In this document: positions 1 through 6,830 of the stretch, one piece after another
How the letters are laid out: each line of letters begins with the position of its first letter
Position numbering within the stretch: position 1 is the first letter of the stretch
Source: Verrucomicrobiales bacterium
GTDB taxonomy: Bacteria > Verrucomicrobiota > Verrucomicrobiia > Verrucomicrobiales > DEV007
NCBI GenBank assembly: GCA_023253615.1
Contig: JALRFZ010000056.1
Location: forward strand, 1 to 9,214
Direction: 5' to 3'
DNA length: 9,214 nt
Position numbers and translations under genes: made by a program
The notes under the pieces: model-generated
What the model saw: the letters and a program-made list of their open reading frames with translations, nothing else
What the model was told of the DNA's origin: nothing
Databases searched by the model: none

Positions 1-405
1 TGGACCGAGCGCGTCTACGGCATCCCGCCCGAGCAGGTGATTGGTTCGAGCCTCAAGGCCGCCTACGAAGTCCGCGACGGCAAACCCGTCATCGTGAAGC
101 TGCCGGAACTCAATTTCATCGACGACAAGGCCGGCAAACCCGTCGGCATCCATCAGCACATCGGCCGCCGCCCCATCTTCGCGGCGGGCAATTCCGACGG
201 AGATTTCGAGATGCTCGAATGGACCACCTCGGGGGAAGGTGCCCGCTTTGGCATGCTGGTGCACCACACCGACGCGGAGCGCGAGTTCGCCTACGACCGC
301 GAATCCCACGTCGGAAAACTCGCCTGCGGGCTCGACGAGGGCCCGCAGCGCGGCTGGACCATCATCGACATGAAGAGCGATTGGAAAGTGGTCTACCGGC
401 CGTGA
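1..405 (+). CDS. HAD-family hydrolase (phosphoserine phosphatase-like), C-terminal part
   Basis: The reading frame is open from the first base of the window to the TGA at 403-405, so the 5' part of the gene lies outside. The visible 134 residues contain GNSDGD (about residues 63-68). This is the acidic motif IV of haloacid dehalogenase-type phosphohydrolases, which binds the Mg2+. A Lys-containing stretch before it (DDKAGKP, about 41-47) fits the motif III lysine region. The nucleophile motif DxDxT expected near the N-terminus is not visible. The C-terminal segment, with VHHTDAEREFAYDRES and a closing WTIIDMKSDWKV, resembles the roughly 300-residue exported HAD hydrolases often annotated as phosphoserine phosphatase-like. 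The substrate cannot be inferred. The stop is 64 nt before the aquaporin start, so it may be a separate transcription unit or read through. Confidence 0.85.
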   Translation, partial: WTERVYGIPPEQVIGSSLKAAYEVRDGKPVIVKLPELNFIDDKAGKPVGIHQHIGRRPIFAAGNSDGDFEMLEWTTSGEGARFGMLVHHTDAEREFAYDRESHVGKLACGLDEGPQRGWTIIDMKSDWKVVYRP

Positions 406-469
406 ACCGGCCCTCTGAATTTCCTCCTGACATCCATCCCAAAAACCCAACCCATCTGATCCGGTCTTC

Positions 470-1186
470 ATGAAAAACAAACTCACCGCCGAATTCTTCG
501 GCACCTTCTGGCTCGTCTTCGGCGGCTGCGGCAGCGCGGTCCTCGCGGCGATGTTCCTCACCACCGGCGACAGCCCCGTCCAGCTCGGCATCGGCTTCGT
601 CGGCGTCTCGCTCGCCTTCGGCCTCACCGTCCTGACGATGGCCTACGCGATCGGCCACATCTCCGGCTGCCACCTCAATCCGGCGGTGACGCTGGGACTT
701 TGCGTCGCGGGTCGCCACCCCAAATCGGAGTTTTTTCCCTACATCATCGCCCAGGTCCTCGGCGGCCTCGCCGGGGCGGCCGTGCTTTACCTCATCGCGA
801 GCGGCAAGGAAGGGTTCTCGACCGAGGGCGGCTTCGCCTCGAACGGATTCGGGGAACATTCCCCCGGCGGTTATTCGATGGTCGCGGCTCTCGTCGCGGA
901 GATCGTCCTGACCTTCTTCTTCCTCCTCATCATCCTCGGTGCCACCGACAAACGCGCCCCGCAGGGCTTCGCTCCCATCGCGATCGGTCTCGGGTTGACC
1001 CTGATCCATCTCATCGGGATCCCGGTGACGAACCTCTCCGTCAATCCCGCCCGCAGCACCGGCCCCGCCGTCTTCGTCGGTGGCTGGGCGCTCGCGCAGC
1101 TCTGGCTCTTCTGGATCGCCCCGCTCATCGGCGCCGCCCTCGCCGGCCTCGTTTATCCGGCGATCGCGAAAGGCAAAAATTCCTGA
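470..1186 (+). CDS. aqpZ: Aquaporin Z (water channel, MIP family)
   Basis: This 238-aa inner-membrane protein has the length and full pattern of bacterial Aqp[22 protein letters not shown] at the start of helix 1, the first NPA at N70-P71-A72 ([10 protein letters not shown]), and the second at N192-P193-A194 followed by R195 ([11 protein letters not shown]). AqpZ moves water passively in homotetramers. By alignment with remembered E. coli AqpZ, the aromatic/arginine filter positions are F50, H180, L189 and R195. The E. coli counterpart of L189 is Thr183, so this site is altered. The loop after helix 1 (about residues 28-38) is several residues longer than in E. coli. The start is ATG at 470, giving the canonical MxxKLxAE N-terminus. 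No Shine-Dalgarno is seen. It is the first gene of a tightly packed five-gene run. A CTGACA box at 427-432 could be a -35, but no well-spaced -10 follows. Confidence 0.97.
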   Translation: MKNKLTAEFFGTFWLVFGGCGSAVLAAMFLTTGDSPVQLGIGFVGVSLAFGLTVLTMAYAIGHISGCHLNPAVTLGLCVAGRHPKSEFFPYIIAQVLGGLAGAAVLYLIASGKEGFSTEGGFASNGFGEHSPGGYSMVAALVAEIVLTFFFLLIILGATDKRAPQGFAPIAIGLGLTLIHLIGIPVTNLSVNPARSTGPAVFVGGWALAQLWLFWIAPLIGAALAGLVYPAIAKGKNS

Positions 1187-1211
1187 CCACCCGGCCGACC
1201 CTCGCCGCCGC

Positions 1212-1838
1212 ATGCCGAAGCTTTTCCAAGGATTGAAAACCGCCCTCGTGGCGGGACTTCTCGTGGTGCTTCCGGCATGGCTGGCGGTGTTGCTGATCGT
1301 CGGACTCCTGACCAAGCTCGGGATCATCGTCAAGCCCATCGCCGGACAACTTCCGGAAGGGGTGAACCATCCCCAGCTCGTCGCCTTCGCCTCCTTCCTG
1401 CTCGTCTGTCTCGTCGCCGGTCTCCTCGTGCGCACCCCGGCGGGCCGTTTCCTCGGGCGTCTCCTCGGCGAACATGTCTTCAGCCAGGTGCCGGGCTATG
1501 TCCCGTTGCGGACGATCGCCAACCAGTTCGCCGACCTCGACAAGCGCGAGGGTTTCAAGCCTTCGCTCGTCGAAGTCGAGGATGGATCGCTCGCCCCGGC
1601 CTTTTTGATCGAGCGTCATGAGGATGGCCGCTGCACCGTCTTCATCCCTTCGGCACCGACGCCGATGGCGGGGGCCATCCTCATCATGCCCGGCGAGCGG
1701 GTCCATCCGATCGATGTGCCGATCGGATCCATCCTCGGCTGCGTCTCCAAATGGGGCACGGGTGCGGGAGACCTTCTCGCCGCGATGGAATCGCAACGCG
1801 GGACCGCAGCACCACGAACTTTGCAAGGAAGCCCATGA
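1212..1838 (+). CDS. DUF502 family membrane protein
   Basis: The protein is 208 aa starting at ATG 1212 (MPKLFQGLKTALVAGLL). An in-frame extension upstream to 1080 overlaps aqpZ and is not needed. It has two strong hydrophobic helices at about residues 11-33 and 55-73. A soluble C-terminal half follows, with the family-type features GYVPLRTIANQF (about 95-106) and VFIPSAPTPMAGAILIMP (about 143-160). This matches DUF502, whose plant members are the COV/LCV proteins involved in vascular patterning and membrane traffic. The bacterial function is unknown. It begins 25 nt after the aqpZ stop, and its own stop overlaps the next start in an ATGA. It is therefore probably co-transcribed with both and coupled in translation to the outer-membrane protein. 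No Shine-Dalgarno precedes it. Confidence 0.88.
   Translation: MPKLFQGLKTALVAGLLVVLPAWLAVLLIVGLLTKLGIIVKPIAGQLPEGVNHPQLVAFASFLLVCLVAGLLVRTPAGRFLGRLLGEHVFSQVPGYVPLRTIANQFADLDKREGFKPSLVEVEDGSLAPAFLIERHEDGRCTVFIPSAPTPMAGAILIMPGERVHPIDVPIGSILGCVSKWGTGAGDLLAAMESQRGTAAPRTLQGSP
1825..1831 (+). promoter_or_regulatory. Ribosome binding site (AAGGAAG)
   Basis: The purine run AAGGAAG lies inside the end of the DUF502 gene. Its AAGGA core ends 5 nt before the ATG at 1835. It is the only clear Shine-Dalgarno I find in the window. It supports ATG 1835 over the upstream in-frame GTG/ATG options. Confidence 0.6.
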
Positions 1839-2617
1839 AATCGAACCGCCTTTTCCTGCTTCTCTCCGCCCTGCTGTCCGCAGGTCACGCCACCTCGCAG
1901 GACGACCTCGCGCAGCAACTCGCCAATCCCGTCTCCAGCCTCATCAGCGTCCCCTTCCAGTCGAACTGGGATTTCGGGATCGGTCCGGAGGAGGCCTCGC
2001 GCTACACCTTGAACATCCAGCCCGTCGTCCCGCTCTCGCTCGACGAGGATTGGAACCTCATCGTCCGCACCATCGTGCCCGTGATCGATGCCGAATCACC
2101 CGCACCGGGCATCCCCGATGCCTCGGGCCTTGGTGACATCGTGCAGAGCTTCTTCTTCTCGCCGGTCGATCCAATGAACGGTTGGATCGTGGGAGCGGGC
2201 CCCGCCTTTCTCTATCCTTCGGCGAGCGACACGCTCCTCGGTTCCGAAAAATGGGGAGCCGGACCGACCGCCGTGGCCCTGAAACAGGAAGGCCCCTGGA
2301 CCTACGGCGCTCTCGTCAACCATCTCTCCTCCTTCGCGGGAGATGAGGCGAGGGCCGACGTGAACGCCACCTTCCTGCAGCCCTTCGTCAGCTACATCAC
2401 CCCGACGAAGACGACCTACACGCTGAACACGGAATCGACCTACGACTGGGAGCGCGAGCAGTGGCTGATCCCGGTCAACGCGGTGATTTCGCAGCTCGTC
2501 GCGTTCGGCGATCAGCCCGTCCAGTTCTCCCTCGGAGCCCGGTATTATGCGGAAGGACCCGACGGCGGTCCCGAGTGGGGCATCCGTGCGGCCGTCACCC
2601 TCCTTTTTCCCCGCTGA
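1835..2617 (+). CDS. Outer-membrane beta-barrel-type protein ('neuromedin U'-like family)
   Basis: The 260-aa product has an N-terminal signal peptide (KSNRLFLLLSALLSAGHATS, probable cleavage near residue 20). It then has a family signature I recognise: LAQQLANPVSSLISVP (about 25-40), NIQPVVPLSLDEDWNLI, GLGDIVQSFFFSP (98-110), LGSEKWGAGPTAVALKQ and WTYGALVNH. Such proteins are often annotated 'neuromedin U' or 'transporter' by weak similarity; there is no link to the peptide hormone. Alternating polar/hydrophobic strands, many aromatic residues and the C-terminal strand AAVTLLFPR support an outer-membrane barrel of the phenol-degradation (MetA)/transporter type, but no substrate is known. The start at 1835 has a Shine-Dalgarno and gives the signal peptide directly. 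It overlaps the DUF502 stop (ATGA). The next gene follows after 32 nt. Confidence 0.85.
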   Translation: MKSNRLFLLLSALLSAGHATSQDDLAQQLANPVSSLISVPFQSNWDFGIGPEEASRYTLNIQPVVPLSLDEDWNLIVRTIVPVIDAESPAPGIPDASGLGDIVQSFFFSPVDPMNGWIVGAGPAFLYPSASDTLLGSEKWGAGPTAVALKQEGPWTYGALVNHLSSFAGDEARADVNATFLQPFVSYITPTKTTYTLNTESTYDWEREQWLIPVNAVISQLVAFGDQPVQFSLGARYYAEGPDGGPEWGIRAAVTLLFPR

Positions 2618-2649
2618 ATTTTTCCCGACCCAACCCTGTCATTACCACC

Positions 2650-3561
2650 ATGAGACCCTGTCTGATCCTGTCACTCGTCACGAGTCTGTCTCTGCTGACT
2701 CCCTCCCTGCGTTCGGAGGAACCGTCCTCCGGGATCGCCGGCCTGCAGCAGGCCGCCGCGGATTTTGTCGCCGCCTTCAACGCGAAAGACGCCGAAGGCC
2801 TCGCCAAGCTCTTCACCGAAGAGGGCGAGATTTGCGACCTGGACGGCGGAAACCTCATCTCGGGCCGGGAGCAGATCGCCGCGCATTATGCCGGGTATTT
2901 CGCCGGGGAAAACGCCCCCTCCCTCGCCATCGAGGTCGATTCGGTGCGGCTCGTCGCGCCGACGCTCGCGATCGAGGATGGCACCGCCCATTTCACCGAT
3001 CCGGAGGGGAAAGCTCCGCCGCGGTCCACCGCCTACACCGCGGTATTGATGAAAAACGGCGATCAGGTCTGGCAGATCGCCAGCACCCGCAGTCTGCAGG
3101 ACGTCACCGAAGATGCCGGCCGTCTCGCCGATCTCGCCGCGACGATCAACGGGGACTGGACCACCCTGAATGATGGCGTCCGTCTCGACCTCGCCTTTGG
3201 ATGGGACGAGACCGGGAATTTCATCACCGGCGAAATGCTCACCACCACCGCCGACGGCGAACCGCAGCCGGGCACCATCCGCATCAGCTGGGATGCCGCG
3301 AAGCAAACGATTGTTTCCTGGATCTTCGATGCCGAAGGCGGGGTATCCGAAGGGGTCTGGACGCCGACGGAGGACGGGTGGCTCATCCGCACCGAAGGCA
3401 CCACCGGCGACGGCGAGCTCCTCGGAGCCAGCCAAACCCTGACGACCGACGGGCCCAACACGCTCCTCTGGAACGCCACCCACCGCGTCGTCGATGGCCG
3501 AGTCCAGCCCGACAATCTGCTCCGCATCGTAAGGCAGGCACCCGCACCGTCCGCCAACTGA
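2650..3561 (+). CDS. Exported SgcJ/EcaC-type NTF2-like protein with C-terminal beta domain
   Basis: The product is 303 aa from ATG 2650; a longer upstream reading overlaps the previous gene and lacks a signal peptide. Residues 1-22 form a signal peptide (LILSLVTSLSLLTPSLRS). About 30-148 is an NTF2/SnoaL-like (DUF4440, SgcJ/EcaC) fold: AAADFVAAFNAKDAEGLAKLF, a turn ending in EICDLDG, SGREQIAAHYAGYF, and a last strand VWQIASTRS. About 160-295 is a second beta-rich domain with NGDWTT, RISWDAAKQTIVSWIFDAEGG and GVWTPTEDGW, as seen attached to NTF2 domains in planctomycete proteins named 'SgcJ/EcaC family oxidoreductase'. No catalytic residues or cofactor motif support an oxidoreductase activity; ligand binding or an envelope role is as likely. 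It sits between the outer-membrane protein and the TPR protein. Confidence 0.8.
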   Translation: MRPCLILSLVTSLSLLTPSLRSEEPSSGIAGLQQAAADFVAAFNAKDAEGLAKLFTEEGEICDLDGGNLISGREQIAAHYAGYFAGENAPSLAIEVDSVRLVAPTLAIEDGTAHFTDPEGKAPPRSTAYTAVLMKNGDQVWQIASTRSLQDVTEDAGRLADLAATINGDWTTLNDGVRLDLAFGWDETGNFITGEMLTTTADGEPQPGTIRISWDAAKQTIVSWIFDAEGGVSEGVWTPTEDGWLIRTEGTTGDGELLGASQTLTTDGPNTLLWNATHRVVDGRVQPDNLLRIVRQAPAPSAN

Positions 3562-3581
3562 AACGCTACGACCCACGAATC

Positions 3582-5672
3582 ATGATGAAAAATCCAACTT
3601 TTCTCCTGACCTTTCTTCTTGGACTCGCCCTCGTCACCTCCGAGGCCGGAGCCCGCGATCTGCGTGGTGGTGGCGGTGGTGGCGTCCGCGGCGGCGGCGG
3701 GGCACGCCCCCAGATGTCGGCGCCCCTGCGCAGCCCGATGACCGGCTCGCAGGTCAAACGCCCCGCCGCAAGGCCCGAGCCGAAGCCGGCTTCTCGCCCC
3801 CAGGCCAGCGCGCCTTCGCGCCCGACACCAAAGCCCGCGGACCGTCCCGAAATCAACCGTCCCGAAATCCAGCGGCCTTCCGTGCAGAAACCGGCGACGC
3901 GGCCTGCGATGCCCGAGGCCCGTCCCAACCTGCCCGATCGTCCGACAGGCGGTGCCGGTGGCGGTGGAAACGCAAGACCGAACCTGCCCGATCGTCCGAC
4001 AGGCGGCGGAGAGGTCCGCCCCAATCTTCCCGGCGGTGGCAACGCCGCCGATCGTCTCCCTGACAAACGCCCCTCGGTGGATCGTCCGGTGGCCAACCGT
4101 CCCTCCACCTTGCCAGGCATGGTCACCTACCCGGATCGCCCCGACAAGGGCCGGCCGAATCTGCCCGGTTACGGCGGCAACCGTCCCACGACGCTTCCCG
4201 GCGAGGTCGGAAACCGTCCCAACCTTCCCGGCGTCGGCGGCGGCAACGGTCAGCGTCCGAATCTCCCCGACCGTCCCGGCGGCAGCAACCGCCCCAGCAT
4301 CGTCGATCGCGGGGATGTCAGTATCGGCAACCGTCCCGTCCAGATCGGCGGTGGCAACCAGGTCAACATCGGCAATGTCAATGTCGGCGGCCGGAACCAG
4401 GGGCTCAACCGTCCCGCCACCCGCCCGGCCGATCGACGCGACTGGGATGCGAACCGCTGGGGAGGCAACAACAGCGTCTGGGGGAACAACGTCAACATCA
4501 GCGGAAACAACATCAATTTCAGGGTCAACAACAACTTCCGCTACAACAACAACTTCGCCTGTCGTCCCAACTACTGGGGCGCGCGTCCCTGGTGGGGGGC
4601 GGCGAACTACCATGCCTGGCACCACGGACACTGGGGCTACGGGTGGAACAGCGGCTATTACCACCGCCACTGGTGGTTCCACGACGACCACGACTTCGCC
4701 GCGGGCTTCATGTGGGGGATCGGGGTCTGGAGCCTCGGCAACCTGATCTACGACATGGGCTACCATTCCTACAAGAATCCCTACCCCGCGCCGGTCGTGC
4801 AGAACACCTACGTCACCTACACCCAGCCGATCTCCGTGGCCGCCGCCGCGAATCCTCCCGGAGATGAGACGGTCGCCGCCGCCGCCGAGGAGAAATCCGA
4901 CGATGCGCTCGCGCGTTCCCGCACCGCTTTCTCCGCCGGTGATTACCTGGCCGCCGCCACCGCCGCGGACGAGGCCATCGCCGCCAATCCGGGCGACGTC
5001 ACCCTGCACGAGTATCGCGCCCTCGTCCTCTTCGCCCTCGGCAAGTACGGCGATGCCGCGGGCGTCCTCAATCCCGTCCTCGCCTCCGGCCCCGGCTGGA
5101 GCTGGGAAACCATGAGCGGTTTCTACGGCGACCCCGGTGCCTACACCAACCAGCTCGCGAAACTCGAAGCCTACACCCGGGCATCTCCCGATGCGGCCGA
5201 CGCGCATTTCCTCCTTGGTTACCACTATCTCGTCTGTGGGCACATGGCCAACGCGGGCGTCGAATTCGCCACCGCCGCGAAGCTGCAGCCCGCCGACACC
5301 ATCTCGCGCCAGCTCGCCGCCCTCACCGCCGACTCCGTGCCCGATGCCGGAGCCGTCGCGGAGGCTCCGGTGACCCGTCCGGATCCCGTCCCCGCGGAGA
5401 AACTCGTCGGGAGCTGGAGCACCGACAGCCCCGCCGGCAAAATCGTCTTCACGATGAATCCGGGCGGGGATTTTTCCTGGAGCTGCACCGGCCCCGAAAA
5501 CACCAGCGTGATGAAAGGGACCTACGGATTGAACGACAAAGGCCTGCTCGTCCTCTCCACCGACGATGCCCAGATGGTCTCCGCGGTCAGCATGGAGGGC
5601 GATGGCAAAATGAAATTCATCCTTGTGGGCGCCCCCGACGGCGATCCCGGGCTGGATTTCACCAAGACCTGA
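3582..5672 (+). CDS. Exported low-complexity / TPR-like protein with C-terminal beta domain
   Basis: The product is 696 aa from the first of two adjacent ATGs (MMKNPTFLLTFLLG); the second, at 3585, would also serve. Domains in order: signal peptide about 1-24; Gly-rich stretch with an R-G-G core (28-41); Pro/Arg-rich region 42-240 with repeated RPNLP(D/G) units, which start at residues 114, 132, 146, 191, 212 and 225; Asn-rich stretch 290-325 (NNVNISGNN, RVNNNFRYNNN); a Trp/Tyr/His-rich block 330-370 (HHGHWGYGWNSGYYHRHWW); a hydrophobic GFMWGIGVWSLGNLIYDMGY turn; a TPR-like helical region about 440-575; and a beta-rich tail 606-695 starting LVGSWST. Similar mosaic proteins occur in Planctomycetota and Verrucomicrobiota, often called 'protocadherin' or 'TPR protein'. 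The role is unknown; surface, wall-associated or metal-binding are guesses from composition. It ends the five-gene run, 20 nt after the NTF2-like gene and before a strong hairpin. Confidence 0.85.
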   Translation: MMKNPTFLLTFLLGLALVTSEAGARDLRGGGGGGVRGGGGARPQMSAPLRSPMTGSQVKRPAARPEPKPASRPQASAPSRPTPKPADRPEINRPEIQRPSVQKPATRPAMPEARPNLPDRPTGGAGGGGNARPNLPDRPTGGGEVRPNLPGGGNAADRLPDKRPSVDRPVANRPSTLPGMVTYPDRPDKGRPNLPGYGGNRPTTLPGEVGNRPNLPGVGGGNGQRPNLPDRPGGSNRPSIVDRGDVSIGNRPVQIGGGNQVNIGNVNVGGRNQGLNRPATRPADRRDWDANRWGGNNSVWGNNVNISGNNINFRVNNNFRYNNNFACRPNYWGARPWWGAANYHAWHHGHWGYGWNSGYYHRHWWFHDDHDFAAGFMWGIGVWSLGNLIYDMGYHSYKNPYPAPVVQNTYVTYTQPISVAAAANPPGDETVAAAAEEKSDDALARSRTAFSAGDYLAAATAADEAIAANPGDVTLHEYRALVLFALGKYGDAAGVLNPVLASGPGWSWETMSGFYGDPGAYTNQLAKLEAYTRASPDAADAHFLLGYHYLVCGHMANAGVEFATAAKLQPADTISRQLAALTADSVPDAGAVAEAPVTRPDPVPAEKLVGSWSTDSPAGKIVFTMNPGGDFSWSCTGPENTSVMKGTYGLNDKGLLVLSTDDAQMVSAVSMEGDGKMKFILVGAPDGDPGLDFTKT
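3927..4006 (+). repeat. Direct repeat pair inside the Pro-rich coding region
   Basis: A 26-bp exact direct repeat (3927-3952 and 3981-4006, period 54 nt = 18 codons) encodes the NLPDRPTGG part of two RPNLPDRPTGG units. Looser copies of the RPNLP(D/G) unit continue to about 4275. Nucleotide-exact identity here, against diverged neighbours, suggests recent in-frame duplication by slippage or recombination. Confidence 0.85.
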
Positions 5673-5711
5673 TTCACGGCTCCCGCCGGGCGGGGATCGC
5701 CTGCCACCCGC

Positions 5712-5738
5712 GCAAGGGCGCATCGATTGCGCCCTTGC
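5712..5738 (+). terminator. Strong intergenic hairpin, probable terminator of the five-gene run
   Basis: A perfect 11-bp stem (5712-5722 GCAAGGGCGCA pairing with 5728-5738) has a 5-nt TCGAT loop. It lies 39 nt after the TPR-gene stop and 35 nt before the DUF3500 start. The downstream tail is CCTTTGGGGG rather than a clean U-run, so it may be Rho-assisted or act mainly as a 3' stabilising structure. Its 3' arm overlaps the candidate -35 of the next gene. Confidence 0.6.
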
Positions 5739-5764
5739 CCTTTGGGGGATTCCTTGGCTAACTA
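5735..5764 (+). promoter_or_regulatory. Candidate sigma-70-type promoter for the DUF3500 operon
   Basis: TTGCCC (5735-5740) and TAACTA (5759-5764) are separated by 18 nt. The expected transcription start falls about 3 nt before ATG 5774, so the mRNA would be almost leaderless. This agrees with the absence of a Shine-Dalgarno. The assignment is by eye only. Confidence 0.4.
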
Positions 5765-5773
5765 GCGGCCGAT

Positions 5774-6820
5774 ATGAAGCGAATCCCCCTTTTCCTCTCC
5801 CTCGCCGCGGCCGTGGTCGCGACATTTCCCGCTGCGGGCCTGCGCGCGCACGAGTCCGCCGCCGAAATGGCCGAGTCGGCGAAAGTCCTCCTCGCGAGCC
5901 TCACCGATGCGCAGAAGGCGAAGGTGGTCTACCCACTGACCGACGAGGAGCGGGAAAACTGGCATTTCATCCCCAAACCCTTCGAGGGCGAAGGCATGCG
6001 CGGCGGCCTCACCCTGAAGGACATGCGCCCCGACCAGCGCCACCTCGCCTACGCCCTCCTCAGCACAGCGCTGAGCCATCGCGGCTACACCACCGCCCTC
6101 GAAATCATGAGCCTCGAACAGGTCCTCTGGGAGCTGGAAAACCAATCGCCCCGCCGCGATACGCTCATGTATTACGTCTCCATCTTCGGCGAGCCGGGTG
6201 CGAAGGCCTGGGGCTGGCGTTTCGAGGGGCATCATCTCGCCTTGAATTTCACGATCGTCGACGGGCAGGTCGTCGCCTCCACCCCGAGCTTCTTCGCCTC
6301 GAATCCCGGTGAAGTGCGCGAAGGTCCCCGCGCCGGATTGCGCGTCCTCGCCGGCGAGGAGGACGTCGCCCGCCGCCTCGTCCAATCGCTCGACGACGCG
6401 CAGAAGGCCAAGGCCGTCACCGCCGCAGAGGCGCCCGAGGACATTCTCACCGCGGCCGAGAAAAAGGTCGGTCCGCTCGGTGGCGAAGGCATCGGCTACG
6501 CCGCCCTGAATCCGGAGCAGCAGAAGAATCTGAAGGAGCTGATGGAAGTCTACATCCGCCGCGTCAAACCCGACGTCGCCGACGACGAACTCGCCGCGAT
6601 CGAGAAGACCGGGCTCGACCAGATCGTCTTCGCCTGGCTCGGCGGCATCCAAAAGGGAGATCCGCATTATTACCGCGTGCAGGGCCCGACCTTCCTCCTC
6701 GAATACGCGAACACCCAGAACGGGGCGAACCACGTCCATGCCGTCTGGCGTGACTTCGAGGGCGACTTCGGTCGCGACCTGCTCCGCGAGCATTATCAGG
6801 CCCATCACAAGGCCGAGTGA
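5774..6820 (+). CDS. Secreted DUF3500 family protein
   Basis: The product is 348 aa with a signal peptide at residues 1-25 (RIPLFLSLAAAVVATFPAAGLRA, then HES). The mature part shows DUF3500 hallmarks: the ASLTDAQKAKVVYPLTDEER opening (41-60), NWHFIP (62-67), WGWRFEGHHLALNFT (146-160), an internal GYAALNPEQQKNL, and the C-terminal block GPTFLLEYANTQNGANHVHAVWRD (304-327). DUF3500 proteins are exported and have no established biochemical role. The conserved His/Trp/Glu-rich motifs (GHH and NHVH) suggest a metal or ligand site, which is inference. The length is typical and the gene looks intact. The ATG at 5774 is the only start giving the signal peptide. The methyltransferase gene follows after 10 nt, indicating an operon. 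Confidence 0.92.
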   Translation: MKRIPLFLSLAAAVVATFPAAGLRAHESAAEMAESAKVLLASLTDAQKAKVVYPLTDEERENWHFIPKPFEGEGMRGGLTLKDMRPDQRHLAYALLSTALSHRGYTTALEIMSLEQVLWELENQSPRRDTLMYYVSIFGEPGAKAWGWRFEGHHLALNFTIVDGQVVASTPSFFASNPGEVREGPRAGLRVLAGEEDVARRLVQSLDDAQKAKAVTAAEAPEDILTAAEKKVGPLGGEGIGYAALNPEQQKNLKELMEVYIRRVKPDVADDELAAIEKTGLDQIVFAWLGGIQKGDPHYYRVQGPTFLLEYANTQNGANHVHAVWRDFEGDFGRDLLREHYQAHHKAE

Positions 6821-6830
6821 ATCGCCGGGA

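Noticed and set aside
398..412. Small hairpin over the stop of the HAD gene (GGCCG/CGGCC)
   Set aside because: It has only 5 bp of stem, expected by chance at this GC content, and no T-run close behind.
362..1435. Minus-strand open frame opposite aqpZ and the start of the DUF502 gene
   Set aside because: aqpZ is unmistakable on the plus strand. The antisense product is Asp/Glu/Arg/Gly-rich with no family features.
3658..4560. CRISPR-like or tandem repeat array, suggested by recurring RPNLP-coding units
   Set aside because: The units are in frame, irregularly spaced and diverged at the nucleotide level. They encode protein repeats and are not equal repeats with unique spacers.
5640..5701. 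9-bp inverted repeat (GGCGATCCC / GGGATCGCC) around the TPR-gene stop
   Set aside because: The 44-nt spacer and half-coding location make a functional stem doubtful; the 11-bp hairpin at 5712-5738 is a better terminator.
3063..5825. Very long minus-strand open frame (920 codons) antisense to the mosaic TPR gene
   Set aside because: It runs opposite a gene with signal peptide and domains, its product is Gly/Val/Arg low complexity, and high GC with C-rich third positions removes antisense stops. It looks like a shadow frame.
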